Positions 53,206-61,684 of a stretch of DNA of 64,000 nt are shown one piece after another. Positions within the stretch are counted from its first letter, which is position 1; every line of letters starts with the position of its first letter. The translations under genes and the position numbers were made by a program. Origin of the DNA: Bacillus cereus group sp. RP43 (GTDB lineage Bacteria; Bacillota; Bacilli; Bacillales; Bacillaceae_G); contig NZ_JARVHQ010000001.1 of the NCBI RefSeq assembly GCF_040459645.1, forward strand, positions 2,728,001 to 2,792,000. Reading direction: 5' to 3'. The notes beneath the pieces are model-generated. The model searched no databases. It saw only the letters and a program-made list of their open reading frames with translations, and was not told the origin of the DNA.

Positions 53206-53221
53206 TATGGAAAAATTCATA
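53206..53221 (-). promoter_or_regulatory. PlcR box upstream of the enhancin gene
   Basis: TATGGAAAAATTCATA matches TATGNAN4TNCATA at all fixed positions. It lies between the enhancin start (52894) and the hbl terminator (53351), so it most likely drives the enhancin through a 5' leader of roughly 250-280 nt. Apart from this box the gap 52895-53350 has no evident feature. Confidence 0.8.
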
Positions 53222-53350
53222 AAAATCATTCACCTTAAAATTTTAAACTTGTATAACTACTTTCTACATATAGGATGGAGTTATACATATATTTATTTAC
53301 TCTTAATGTAAGAGACTTCACTACACTAAAAAATATTTCAATAAAAATAG

Positions 53351-53382
53351 AAGACAGAGGCCTAATTAAACCTCTGTCTTTT
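53351..53382 (-). terminator. Terminator of the hbl operon
   Basis: AAGACAGAGG and CCTCTGTCTT form a perfect 10-bp stem with a 10-nt loop; on the minus strand it is followed by CTATTTTTATT. Confidence 0.8.
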
Positions 53383-53450
53383 CAATTTATAAAGAACAAA
53401 AAATCATTTTATAACTGTATAAATGCCCTTGTAACAAAAACCGCATTCCC

Positions 53451-54584
53451 CTATTTTTTTGAAGAAACAGGATCCATTTTTAATGTTTTTATCCCTTCTT
53501 TTAATGTAAACGCATCAGCTCTTAATGTTTCCCAACTGTCTTTCGCTGCATTCAGGTTAGGTTTTAAGAATTTAAATTTATTTTGATCTGCTTTTTGGGA
53601 CGCTTTGTCAATATGACTAAGCACTCCTGAATATTGAGAATCTAAATCATGCCATTGTGCAGACATATAAGTAAGAGCATTAATAGCCGACCCAATTGCA
53701 TTGTGCATTTCATTAATGTTATTATACGCAACACCGACTACACGATTTAATGTTACTTTATAGTCTATAGTTTGACGTAATTGCGCTAATAATGGCTCTA
53801 ACGTACCTAAATTATCTCTTGCTACACCTATCATTACACCTCCGGCAATCCATGTAGGAATAGAGGGAACTGATACAGTTATTATTCCATCTGATTCTAC
53901 TTGTTTAAAATGTCTTACTTGCTCTAAAACATCATTTAGGTGCTTTTCATCTTCATCTATTCCAGATGCTTGGTTTTTTAAAATCGATTCCAAGATATTT
54001 TTATGACCTCCAAATGCTCGGACATCTTCTCCAATACTATCTCTTAACTTAGCTAGTTCTTGTATTAAATTCTGTGTATATGCTTGATTTTGTTTAATCT
54101 CACCTTGTAAATCTGTAATGCCTTCTTTTAATGTGTCTGCGTCCCCTTCATTAATCGCTTCTACTAATGTGTCATAATAATTGTCGAATTTAGTATCATA
54201 CTCTACAATCCCCGTCAGTGTATCTAAAAGTTGTTTTTTTATGTGTGAATCCCATTTCGTAGCATGCTCTCTTGCATTCTTTTGATCTTGTAGAATTTGA
54301 CTAGGTAGATTTGTATACCCTTTAATATCAATTCCTTCAAAGTTGACATCTGGATTATTAATTAACAAATAAGAGTAATCATTCATGGATTTTGCAAATA
54401 CCCCAGCATCTTGTAAAGCTTTTTTCATCTTTTCGCTGTTTACAGAAAGAAATATATCTTCAGTACTAGTTTGTTCCATTTTACTTTCACTTGCGTAGGC
54501 TGCTACTGGAGAAACGACAGTAGTTGTTGTCAAAGTTAAAAACGTTGATACAGCAAGTAATTTGTAAGGAAAGTTTTTATTCAC
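53451..54584 (-). CDS. hblA: Hemolysin BL binding component B
   Basis: A 377-residue exported pore-forming toxin subunit. It starts at a GTG (AGGAGG seven bases upstream), giving signal peptide NKNFPYKLLAVSTFLTLTTT to about residue 32. Landmarks recalled from HblA are present: NPDVNFEGI, LLDTLTGIVEYDTKFDNYYDT, RDSIGEDVRAFG, ARDNLGTLEPLLAQLRQTIDYKVTLNRVVGVAYNNINE split over about residues 245-285, and QWHDLDSQYSGVL. The hydrophobic tongue (about 225-247, IITVSVPSIPTWIAGGVMIG) differs most from the reference. Third gene of the operon, 31 bp after hblD; no hblB follows. Confidence 0.9.
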   Translation of the reverse strand: MNKNFPYKLLAVSTFLTLTTTTVVSPVAAYASESKMEQTSTEDIFLSVNSEKMKKALQDAGVFAKSMNDYSYLLINNPDVNFEGIDIKGYTNLPSQILQDQKNAREHATKWDSHIKKQLLDTLTGIVEYDTKFDNYYDTLVEAINEGDADTLKEGITDLQGEIKQNQAYTQNLIQELAKLRDSIGEDVRAFGGHKNILESILKNQASGIDEDEKHLNDVLEQVRHFKQVESDGIITVSVPSIPTWIAGGVMIGVARDNLGTLEPLLAQLRQTIDYKVTLNRVVGVAYNNINEMHNAIGSAINALTYMSAQWHDLDSQYSGVLSHIDKASQKADQNKFKFLKPNLNAAKDSWETLRADAFTLKEGIKTLKMDPVSSKK

Positions 54585-54615
54585 TTTAATTCCTCCTATG
54601 TATATATATTGATTT

Positions 54616-55842
54616 TTAGTTTGTTTTTTCTTGTTTAAAAGCAATGTCTTTTGAAATGAATTCTGCGTCCTTATGAATATCATTCCAACTTTGTTTTGCA
54701 GCCTTTAAATCGTCAGGTATTAACGAAAGTTTATGTTCTTGCATTTGATCGATATTATCATATAAATCTTTATAATTTGCTCCCATTGTATTCCATTGTT
54801 GCTGAATACTTGTTAGAGACATAATTGCTTGATCAACTGTTTGATACAAATATGTTAAAGTGTCTTTTGTATTAGTAAGTGAAATAACTGCTTGGTTAGC
54901 TAAATCAGCTTTCATACTTAATTCTCCAATTTTATTCGAAATTTCATTATAGGAGTTTATATGATTAGATGCCTCAACACCAGCTGCTGTTCCTAAACCG
55001 ATACCAGCTGCCCCTAGAGCTGTTAGACCACCAACAACAGCTGGTGTCGCTGTGCCACCAGTCACAACAATTACTACCGCTCCTGCAATCGTTCCAATAA
55101 CTAAAATAGCTGCTCCTAATCCACCACCAATTGACCAGGCTAATACATTATCAAAATGTGCTTTCTGCGTAGAACGTAAATTCTCAATTTCGGCCTGTAG
55201 TTGTGGGACAAGTGCTTGTTTTCCCGCTAATATAGCCGTTAATCCCCCTTGTCCATCTGGACCTCCAACATTATTTTTAAAATCTACAGTATTTGTATAC
55301 AACTTTGTTTTGAAAGCTTCTAACATCTTAATAACTTCCGTAACTTCATTTGAATTTGTATGAATTGTACCGATTAAATCCCCAATTCCTTCTTTGAGGC
55401 CCGCCTTATCTTTCTTTTTTACAGTATCTACTAGTGTGTCGTAATAATTTTGAAATTGTTCATCATAATTTACAATATTACGTGCTGTCTTTTGAATGTT
55501 TGGCTTCGCTGTATCTAGCCAGTAATTTGCATTGATTCGTGACAGTTCCTGATTCACGTGAATGTTTTTGATTAATTCTCCCCCTCCTGAACCTAAATCA
55601 ATGTTGGATAAATTTACATTCGGTTGCTTAATCATTGTTTTTGCGTACAAATCCATTACAAGAATATGAGAGCCTGTTTCAGCCAACACTTTCTTTAACC
55701 CTTCAGGTCCTAACGCATAATTTTCTATTTTCTGTTCTTGTGCTGTCTGTTCTTGTGCAAGTGCGTGAATAGTACTACCATTCGTAGCAGTTATAACCGT
55801 TGCTAAAGTGGCCAAAGTTATGACCTTAAATGGAAATTTCAT
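54616..55842 (-). CDS. hblD: Hemolysin BL lytic component L1
   Basis: A 408-residue exported toxin subunit with signal peptide (1 to about 29, ending near HALAQ). Typical L1 segments are ALGPEGLKKVLAETGSHILVMD, NYWLDTAKPNIQKTARNIVNY, NVGGPDGQGGLTAILAGKQAL and the long hydrophobic hairpin IGGGLGAAILVIGTIAGAVVIVV followed by a Gly/Ala-rich stretch (about 237-290), which inserts into membranes. ATG follows GGAGGAG. It lies 65 bp after hblC and 31 bp before hblA, in the usual hblC-D-A order. Confidence 0.93.
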   Translation of the reverse strand: MKFPFKVITLATLATVITATNGSTIHALAQEQTAQEQKIENYALGPEGLKKVLAETGSHILVMDLYAKTMIKQPNVNLSNIDLGSGGGELIKNIHVNQELSRINANYWLDTAKPNIQKTARNIVNYDEQFQNYYDTLVDTVKKKDKAGLKEGIGDLIGTIHTNSNEVTEVIKMLEAFKTKLYTNTVDFKNNVGGPDGQGGLTAILAGKQALVPQLQAEIENLRSTQKAHFDNVLAWSIGGGLGAAILVIGTIAGAVVIVVTGGTATPAVVGGLTALGAAGIGLGTAAGVEASNHINSYNEISNKIGELSMKADLANQAVISLTNTKDTLTYLYQTVDQAIMSLTSIQQQWNTMGANYKDLYDNIDQMQEHKLSLIPDDLKAAKQSWNDIHKDAEFISKDIAFKQEKTN

Positions 55843-55907
55843 TATTTGATTCTCCTCCTTATTTTCAATTGAGTTATTATCTTTTTACTAAACCTAAATT
55901 CTTAATA

Positions 55908-57227
55908 TTAAAATTTATAAACTTGTTCTTCGAGTTGATTTGTTACATTTTTTAGTCGTCTTAATGTATCTTTTTGAGACTGAGTGTTACTAGTATCAAC
56001 TTCAGTCAATAATTTTGTAATACTATTATTTATTAGATTCAAATCCTCTTTATAACGTTTCATTAGCTCAATTTCCCCATCTACTTGATTAGCAAATGTA
56101 TGCAAATCATTTTGCATGAAAAGAATCATTGATTTTTGTAAATCTGCTACTGTTAATTTAGTTGTTAAGTCATATAATGTCTGATTTTGTTTCTCTAAAT
56201 CATTTAAATATGCTCTTTGCTCTGCTGTTAGTTTATTAATTTCGGCAAAGGTACTATATGTTTTTTTAATTTTTTCAGGATCAATCACTTTCATAAGATC
56301 ATACTCTTTCGTTTTTGTAACTGCAGCTGCAGCAATTTCACCTTTTTTACTTTTCTCTATTACTTCACGTGCTTCTTTTTTGGCAGCTTCAATTTCTATA
56401 GCTGATTTTCCCTTTTCTGTTGCTTCTTGCTCTGCTTTCTTCTCTGCTTCTACAATAGCATTGTTTATTTCTTTTCCTTTGTTATACGCTGCTACCGCTG
56501 TTTGGGCAGCCGGTTCAATGATATCTTTTGATAGACTATAAATTTCTTGGAATACCTTTAGCCCTTGTTCATTTAAAGCTCCTGGTAATAATGCTATTTG
56601 CTGTAAATCATTTTGAATTGATTTTTTTGTATTTAGCATTTCATTTTTTAACTTGTCTATTTTTCCTGTTCCCTCTGAACTAAGTACACTCTGCGCTTTT
56701 GTCACATCAGTATCAAGATTTTTCAGTTTCTTATCTACCTGTAGCTTAAGATCTGTTAACTCATTAATCTGACGTTGCACGTTTTCTTGGTTTGTTATAG
56801 TCATATCTTGAAGAACTTCCAGTCTATCTAAAAACCCTTCTTTATCTTCCTTATTATCTACAAATCCTTTTAATGTTGGATAATAGCTATTAAATTTGGT
56901 TGCAAATCCTTTACTTTTTGAATTTAGTAGAATTAATTTTGGATATAGTTCTGATGACCACTCTTTCATATCTTGTTTAATTAGAAATTGAGTTGTATTT
57001 AAAGATGGAACTTCTTCAAGTTGCACATTCGGACTTGCTAAGGCTCCATCTATAAAGGTTTGTGTTAATTTGGAGTGTGCACCTATTTTTCGTAATGCTG
57101 AGGAAATATCTATATTATCTTGTTTCGTTTCTGCCTGAACGATTGGCATTGCGAGAGTATTGATAGGAATAGTCGCTCCAGTAACGATTGATGTTATTAA
57201 AAATCCTGTCATAATTTTATTCTTCAT
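55908..57227 (-). CDS. hblC: Hemolysin BL lytic component L2
   Basis: A 439-residue exported toxin subunit. The start is the ATG at 57227 (GAGGTG six bases upstream), giving signal peptide MKNKIMTGFLITSIVTGATI to about residue 32; an upstream in-frame start would precede the signal peptide and is rejected. Conserved L2 segments are present: SPNVQLEEVPSLNTTQFLIK, DMKEWSSELYPKLILLNSKS, FNSYYPTLKGFVDNKEDKEG and the C-terminal LRRLKNVTNQLEEQVYKF. A long alpha-helical middle with AEKKAEQEATEKGKSAIE forms the coiled bundle. First gene of the operon, behind a roughly 400-nt leader and a PlcR box. Confidence 0.93.
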   Translation of the reverse strand: MKNKIMTGFLITSIVTGATIPINTLAMPIVQAETKQDNIDISSALRKIGAHSKLTQTFIDGALASPNVQLEEVPSLNTTQFLIKQDMKEWSSELYPKLILLNSKSKGFATKFNSYYPTLKGFVDNKEDKEGFLDRLEVLQDMTITNQENVQRQINELTDLKLQVDKKLKNLDTDVTKAQSVLSSEGTGKIDKLKNEMLNTKKSIQNDLQQIALLPGALNEQGLKVFQEIYSLSKDIIEPAAQTAVAAYNKGKEINNAIVEAEKKAEQEATEKGKSAIEIEAAKKEAREVIEKSKKGEIAAAAVTKTKEYDLMKVIDPEKIKKTYSTFAEINKLTAEQRAYLNDLEKQNQTLYDLTTKLTVADLQKSMILFMQNDLHTFANQVDGEIELMKRYKEDLNLINNSITKLLTEVDTSNTQSQKDTLRRLKNVTNQLEEQVYKF

Positions 57228-57273
57228 TCCGTACACCTCTTCACTATTGTTTTTTACAATTTTAATCGTAAAT

Positions 57274-57294
57274 GTTGTACAACCTAACGTTAGG
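57274..57294. promoter_or_regulatory. Two overlapping palindromes in the hbl leader
   Basis: GTTGTACAAC (57274-57283) and CCTAACGTTAGG (57283-57294) are perfect palindromes sharing one base, 47 bp upstream of the hblC start. They could be protein sites for additional regulation or part of leader RNA structure. Confidence 0.35.
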
Positions 57295-57650
57295 ATTTCA
57301 TCACACACACTTGAGGATAGAAATTTTTTCGATAGAGTAATCGTATCTCGTTTTTTATTTATTTTTGATAGAATATAAGGACCTTACTTCCCCCTCATTT
57401 TAAACACTATGTTTTTCATAAGTAAACCTGAAAATCACATTGATTAAATTTAATTTTTCAGATATTTATTATTCTAATTTAAAAATATTATATTTAAAAA
57501 AGTTAAATACAAATTTCATTTCATAAAGTGAAATAATTATACTATGATAATTAAACATAAAAATTCTTTGATTCCCTTAAATCTATATGAATCCCTTACC
57601 TAAAAATGATTTCAATATAATTTAATAGTGATTAACACATATGTGTCTTT

Positions 57651-57682
57651 TATATGGATATGTAAAATTACATATCCATATA
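57651..57682 (-). promoter_or_regulatory. PlcR box of the hbl operon
   Basis: TATGTAAAATTACATA (57659-57674) matches the PlcR consensus exactly and is embedded in 15-bp arms around a 2-bp centre (57651-57682). It lies 432 bp upstream of hblC, consistent with the long leader known for hbl in B. cereus. Confidence 0.88.
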
Positions 57683-57847
57683 GGAGTATCTAGCTTAACT
57701 ACTCCAAAATATTATTATCGTATACATAATAATCATATTGCTACGAACACCACAGGAGAAAATTTCCCACATGCACTTTAGGGGATAAATTGTCCATGAA
57801 ATAATAATTTTCGCTTATATACTTACTATTCATTATAGGAATACAAA

Positions 57848-57882
57848 AAAGCGATTCTTTTCACATTAAAAAGAATCGCTTT
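57848..57882 (-). terminator. Terminator of the bla1 gene
   Basis: AAAGCGATTCTTTT and AAAAGAATCGCTTT pair around about 6 nt, with a T-run on the minus strand (CTTTTTTGTAT). Confidence 0.8.
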
Positions 57883-57928
57883 CCAAGTTCATATTTTCAA
57901 TTACATTAAATAAAGAATTGAGAGATTA

Positions 57929-58855
57929 TCACCTAAGAGCCTTAACTATAACTTCAGCTGCCTCTGCAATTAGTTGATTATCATAGGTAGCCTCTTTCTC
58001 ATCTTTACTAGATAAAATTGCGATGATAATGGGTGCTCTATTCGGAGGCCAAACGATAGCAATATCATTTCGTGTCCCATAACTTCCAGCTCCTGATTTA
58101 TCTCCAACTACCCAGTCAGTTGGTACGCCTGCACGAATAAGTTTGTCTCCTGTAGCATTTCCTTTCATCCACTCTGTAAGAATTTTACGTTTATCAGCTG
58201 GAAGTGCATTTCCGACCGTAAAAGCCTTAAGATTGGTAGCAATTGCTTTCGCTGTACTAGTGTCACGAATGTCTCCTGGAATAGCCTCGTTTAACTCTGT
58301 CTCAAAGCGATCAGCCATAGTAACCCGATCACCCATCTGTCTAAGCGCTTTTTCATATCCCTTAGGTCCGCCTATTTTATGAAATAAAATGTTACCTGCA
58401 GTATTATCACTGGAACGAACAGCAGCCTCAGCAATTTCTCCTAGTACCATTCCGGTATCTACATGTTTCTCAGTAACAGGTGAATATTCCACTAAGTCGT
58501 CTTTCGTATAAGTGATAACTTCATTTAATTTCTCAATTGAGTTTTGCTGTAGCAATACTCCTGCCGCTAATGCCTTGTAGGTTGATGCAAAGGCAAATCT
58601 TTCGTTAGGTCGATAAGCAATTGTTCGATTAGTACCAGTATCAATAGCATACACACCTAATCGAGCATCAAATTTTTTCTCAAGTTGAGAGAATTCTTTA
58701 TACGTCGCATGATTTTTATGTTTAACTGGTCCGGTCTTTTCTTTCGCTTCAACTTGCAATGCCCCTCCTGTAAAAGCTTCTAGACTTGTAAGACTTAAAC
58801 CTAATATACCAACGCATATACCTATTTTTAGCATCCTCTTGTTTTTCAAAATCAT
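57929..58855 (-). CDS. bla1: Class A beta-lactamase Bla1 (penicillinase)
   Basis: A 308-residue enzyme matching B. cereus/B. anthracis Bla1 from its first residues (MILKNKRMLKIGICVGILGL). Active-site motifs are intact: STYK with Ser91 (Ambler 70), SDN in SSDNTAGN (130 loop), Glu166 region RFETELNEAIPGD and KSG in GDKSGAGSYG (234 loop, KSG instead of KTG as usual for Bla1). The signal region ends near residue 37. Of two adjacent ATGs, the second (58855) has the better spacing to AAAGGA. It hydrolyses penicillins outside the cell. It lies 280 bp downstream of a class B PBP gene on the same strand, separated by a terminator. Confidence 0.93.
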   Translation of the reverse strand: MILKNKRMLKIGICVGILGLSLTSLEAFTGGALQVEAKEKTGPVKHKNHATYKEFSQLEKKFDARLGVYAIDTGTNRTIAYRPNERFAFASTYKALAAGVLLQQNSIEKLNEVITYTKDDLVEYSPVTEKHVDTGMVLGEIAEAAVRSSDNTAGNILFHKIGGPKGYEKALRQMGDRVTMADRFETELNEAIPGDIRDTSTAKAIATNLKAFTVGNALPADKRKILTEWMKGNATGDKLIRAGVPTDWVVGDKSGAGSYGTRNDIAIVWPPNRAPIIIAILSSKDEKEATYDNQLIAEAAEVIVKALR

Positions 58856-59020
58856 CATTCCTTTCAAATTTTCAATACTGAAAACAAGTAGTAAATTCAA
58901 TGCACTGTATCCTATTTGAAGACTTGTTTTTATACGTACACATAATAGACCATCTAAGAAACAAGTTTGTTCCATAAATTTAAAACCTTTTTAACTAGTA
59001 GCCAAGATATTAACAAAGGT

Positions 59021-59053
59021 AAGAGATAGCAACTATGATAGCTGCTATCTCTT
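59021..59053 (-). terminator. Terminator after the PBP gene at 59138
   Basis: AAGAGATAGC and GCTATCTCTT form a 10-bp stem with a 13-nt loop, 85 bp beyond the stop. Confidence 0.65.
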
Positions 59054-59137
59054 ATTTCAAATCTTCCTTTTTCTTTAACTTATAAAGGCTTTTATATAAA
59101 CAGGGTCTCTTCCCCTGAGAAAAGTGCACAAATTTTA

Positions 59138-61273
59138 CTAATTTTGATTCGAACTATCTGTACTAGCAGCTTCACCATGTATACGTTGCTTTTTTAAATC
59201 AAAGTATACATCTAAAATTTCCTTTCCAATTATAGAATTAATTCCATTTTTATCATCATGAAGCCATGGGACTACTACAGAAAATGCTACTTCTGGATTA
59301 TCATATGGAGCATATCCAACTAATGTTAAGTTGTAACATTCCATACGTTCTCCTTTTGCATTTCTACCAATTGGATCATCTCCACCATATACAGTTTGAG
59401 CTGTCCCTGTCTTTCCTGCTGGTTTGTATGGAGCATTTTTGAAATACTTCACGCCAGTTCCATCACCTTCTTGGAATACCCATCTAAAGCCTTCTTTTAT
59501 CCGATCAATATGTTCTTTCTTCATATCAACTCGATTTAATACGACAGGCTCTATAGATCGTATAACTTTGCCAACTTCCTCTTCTTTTATTGATTGTTCT
59601 CTTATTTCTTGTACAATTTGGGGTTGCATTCTATATCCACCGTTAGCAATAGTTGAAATATATTGTGCCAATTGCAATGGCGTATAAGTATCATACTGAC
59701 CAATAGAAAAATCTAGTAAAAACCCAGGTTGACTGTCTACTTTTCTAGTTTGCCCAATTATTTCATTCGGTAAATCAATACCTGTTGGTACCCCTAAACC
59801 AAATTGTTTAAAATAATAACGCATCTTATCAAATGCTTCTTGTTTAATATCCAATGAACCATTCGGTACGTAATTAACTCCCGCAATTTTTAAAGCTGTC
59901 TGGAACATATATACATTCGAAGATACTTGTAAAGCTCGTAAATCATTAATATTACCAAATCCGGATACATTCCATGATTTCTTGGCTTGTGTACCTTTAA
60001 ATTTCATCGGCGCATCATAAAATTGATCTCCTGGCTGTATTGCCCCTGTCTCATATCCAGTTAATAACGTTGCGCCTTTTACAGCTGACCCTAGCTCATA
60101 CGAAGTTGTCATGTTACCTAATGCCAAATCCTCAATCTCTATTTTCCCTTCTTTTTCTACAATCTTTTTGCCTGCCATAGATAAAATCTGTCCGTTATTT
60201 GGATTTGTCATGACGACAAACGCTCGGTCCAACAGTGGCTCTGAACTCTTAAAAGCTCTCAAATTTTTCTCTATACTTTCTTCCACTTTCTTTTGTAATT
60301 CCATATCAATCGTTAATGTTAAACTATTACCACTTTTTCCTTTAGAGATTATTTCTGCGCTAACAATGTTTCCTGATTTATCAGTAATGTTTTTCACTTC
60401 TTCTTTTGTGCCGTGTAATACATCTTCATATCGTTGTTCAATATAACTTTTTCCTACACGATCATTACGGTTATATCCACGTACCAAATAAGAATCTAAG
60501 TTTTCTTTCGGTAGTCCTTCTTCACTACTTGTAATATTACCTAACACGGAACGAAATAAATTACCATTTACATAATTACGTTCCCAATCAACTGTTGTAT
60601 CTACTCCTGGAAACTCCGCAAGGTTTTCACTTATCCGCGCATATTCTTGATCTGTCACATCTTTTTTAATAATTTGTGGTGTCAGTTGATAACCTGAACT
60701 CATTTTACTTTTAATAGCTAACACCTTTAAATCTTGTGCTGTTAATTCTGCCAATTCTACTTCTGTAACGCGACTTCGTCTTAAGTCTTGAATTTTTTTG
60801 TCTAGTTCTTTTCCCTCTATTCCCTTTTCTTTAAACTTTCCTATATCTTTTTTAGTAATTTTTGATTCCGCACGTTTCGTATTCAATTGCATCCAGAAAT
60901 CTTTTTTATCGATATCGGTTAACTTATTTATATCTTGTTCGGGCATTTCAAGTACTTTCGCCAATTCTTTTGCTGTTTTTAAAATATCTTCACTCGTAAT
61001 CCCCTTCACCCTTGTATACGTAATTGTGCGAAGAGATTTATTATTAACGACCGTTTTCCCTTCTCGATCTAGAATTTGTCCACGTGGAACTGGTATACTA
61101 GTTGTTTCATTTTGACTGTTTTCCACTTGGTTCTTATAAGCCTCTCCCTCAACGATTTGTACTTTTCCTAGCTGCATAATAATAGCTGAGAATAGTACAA
61201 ATATGCAAAGGAACATTATATTCAATCGAATAGATATATATGTCTTCTGTTTCTTTACTTTTTGTTCTTTCAT
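59138..61273 (-). CDS. Class B penicillin-binding protein (PbpA/PbpH-like transpeptidase)
   Basis: A 711-residue membrane-anchored transpeptidase: N-terminal membrane helix (about 17-38), dimerisation domain beginning IPVPRGQILDREGKTVV (about 60-76) and transpeptidase domain (about 330-690). Catalytic motifs are complete: SAVK (Ser396-Lys399), SSN (451-453) and KTG (620-622, AGKTGTAQ). Length and the inserted N-terminal domain (about 100-230) match the PbpA/PbpH elongasome enzymes of Bacillus. It cross-links peptidoglycan during side-wall growth. It is transcribed away from a second, shorter PBP gene. Confidence 0.88.
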   Translation of the reverse strand: MKEQKVKKQKTYISIRLNIMFLCIFVLFSAIIMQLGKVQIVEGEAYKNQVENSQNETTSIPVPRGQILDREGKTVVNNKSLRTITYTRVKGITSEDILKTAKELAKVLEMPEQDINKLTDIDKKDFWMQLNTKRAESKITKKDIGKFKEKGIEGKELDKKIQDLRRSRVTEVELAELTAQDLKVLAIKSKMSSGYQLTPQIIKKDVTDQEYARISENLAEFPGVDTTVDWERNYVNGNLFRSVLGNITSSEEGLPKENLDSYLVRGYNRNDRVGKSYIEQRYEDVLHGTKEEVKNITDKSGNIVSAEIISKGKSGNSLTLTIDMELQKKVEESIEKNLRAFKSSEPLLDRAFVVMTNPNNGQILSMAGKKIVEKEGKIEIEDLALGNMTTSYELGSAVKGATLLTGYETGAIQPGDQFYDAPMKFKGTQAKKSWNVSGFGNINDLRALQVSSNVYMFQTALKIAGVNYVPNGSLDIKQEAFDKMRYYFKQFGLGVPTGIDLPNEIIGQTRKVDSQPGFLLDFSIGQYDTYTPLQLAQYISTIANGGYRMQPQIVQEIREQSIKEEEVGKVIRSIEPVVLNRVDMKKEHIDRIKEGFRWVFQEGDGTGVKYFKNAPYKPAGKTGTAQTVYGGDDPIGRNAKGERMECYNLTLVGYAPYDNPEVAFSVVVPWLHDDKNGINSIIGKEILDVYFDLKKQRIHGEAASTDSSNQN

Positions 61274-61684
61274 AAATCCTCCATATAATTCTTCCGGAAA
61301 TCCTCACTAATATTTAGTAAATAAATATACTAAAAGCATTCCCTATATATTAGAAACCACTATTCAGTTATAATAGTGTCTTATCTTTTTTGTTAAATCC
61401 TTGTAAGCATCCATTCCTTTGGGTTTAGCCGCGTAATTGATAAATCTCCCTTCCTGTTTTTTTTCTTTATTTTTTTGTCGCCTGCATTAGAAATGCTAAA
61501 CTGTATAATGACTCATATTAAACTTACACATAGACTTACTATTAACATGTACTTTTTTTCATACTGATTGTTCCTTTCTTCATGCTGTAATACTTAATAG
61601 ACAATCTAAATCATAAAGTTGTTCCACATTTACAAAAAAAATAATTAACTATAAGATAGAATAGGCTAAATAAGGGAGGGCTTT
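61274..61684. other. Divergent promoter region between two PBP genes
   Basis: A 411-bp AT-rich gap shared by divergent genes. A GGGAGG precedes the plus-strand start. No palindrome resembling a BlaI operator or other regulator site stands out, and no coding frame is supported. Confidence 0.4.

Noticed and set aside
53275..53586. 103-residue plus-strand frame at the end of hblA
   Set aside because: Its second half is antisense to hblA and its first half runs through the hbl terminator.
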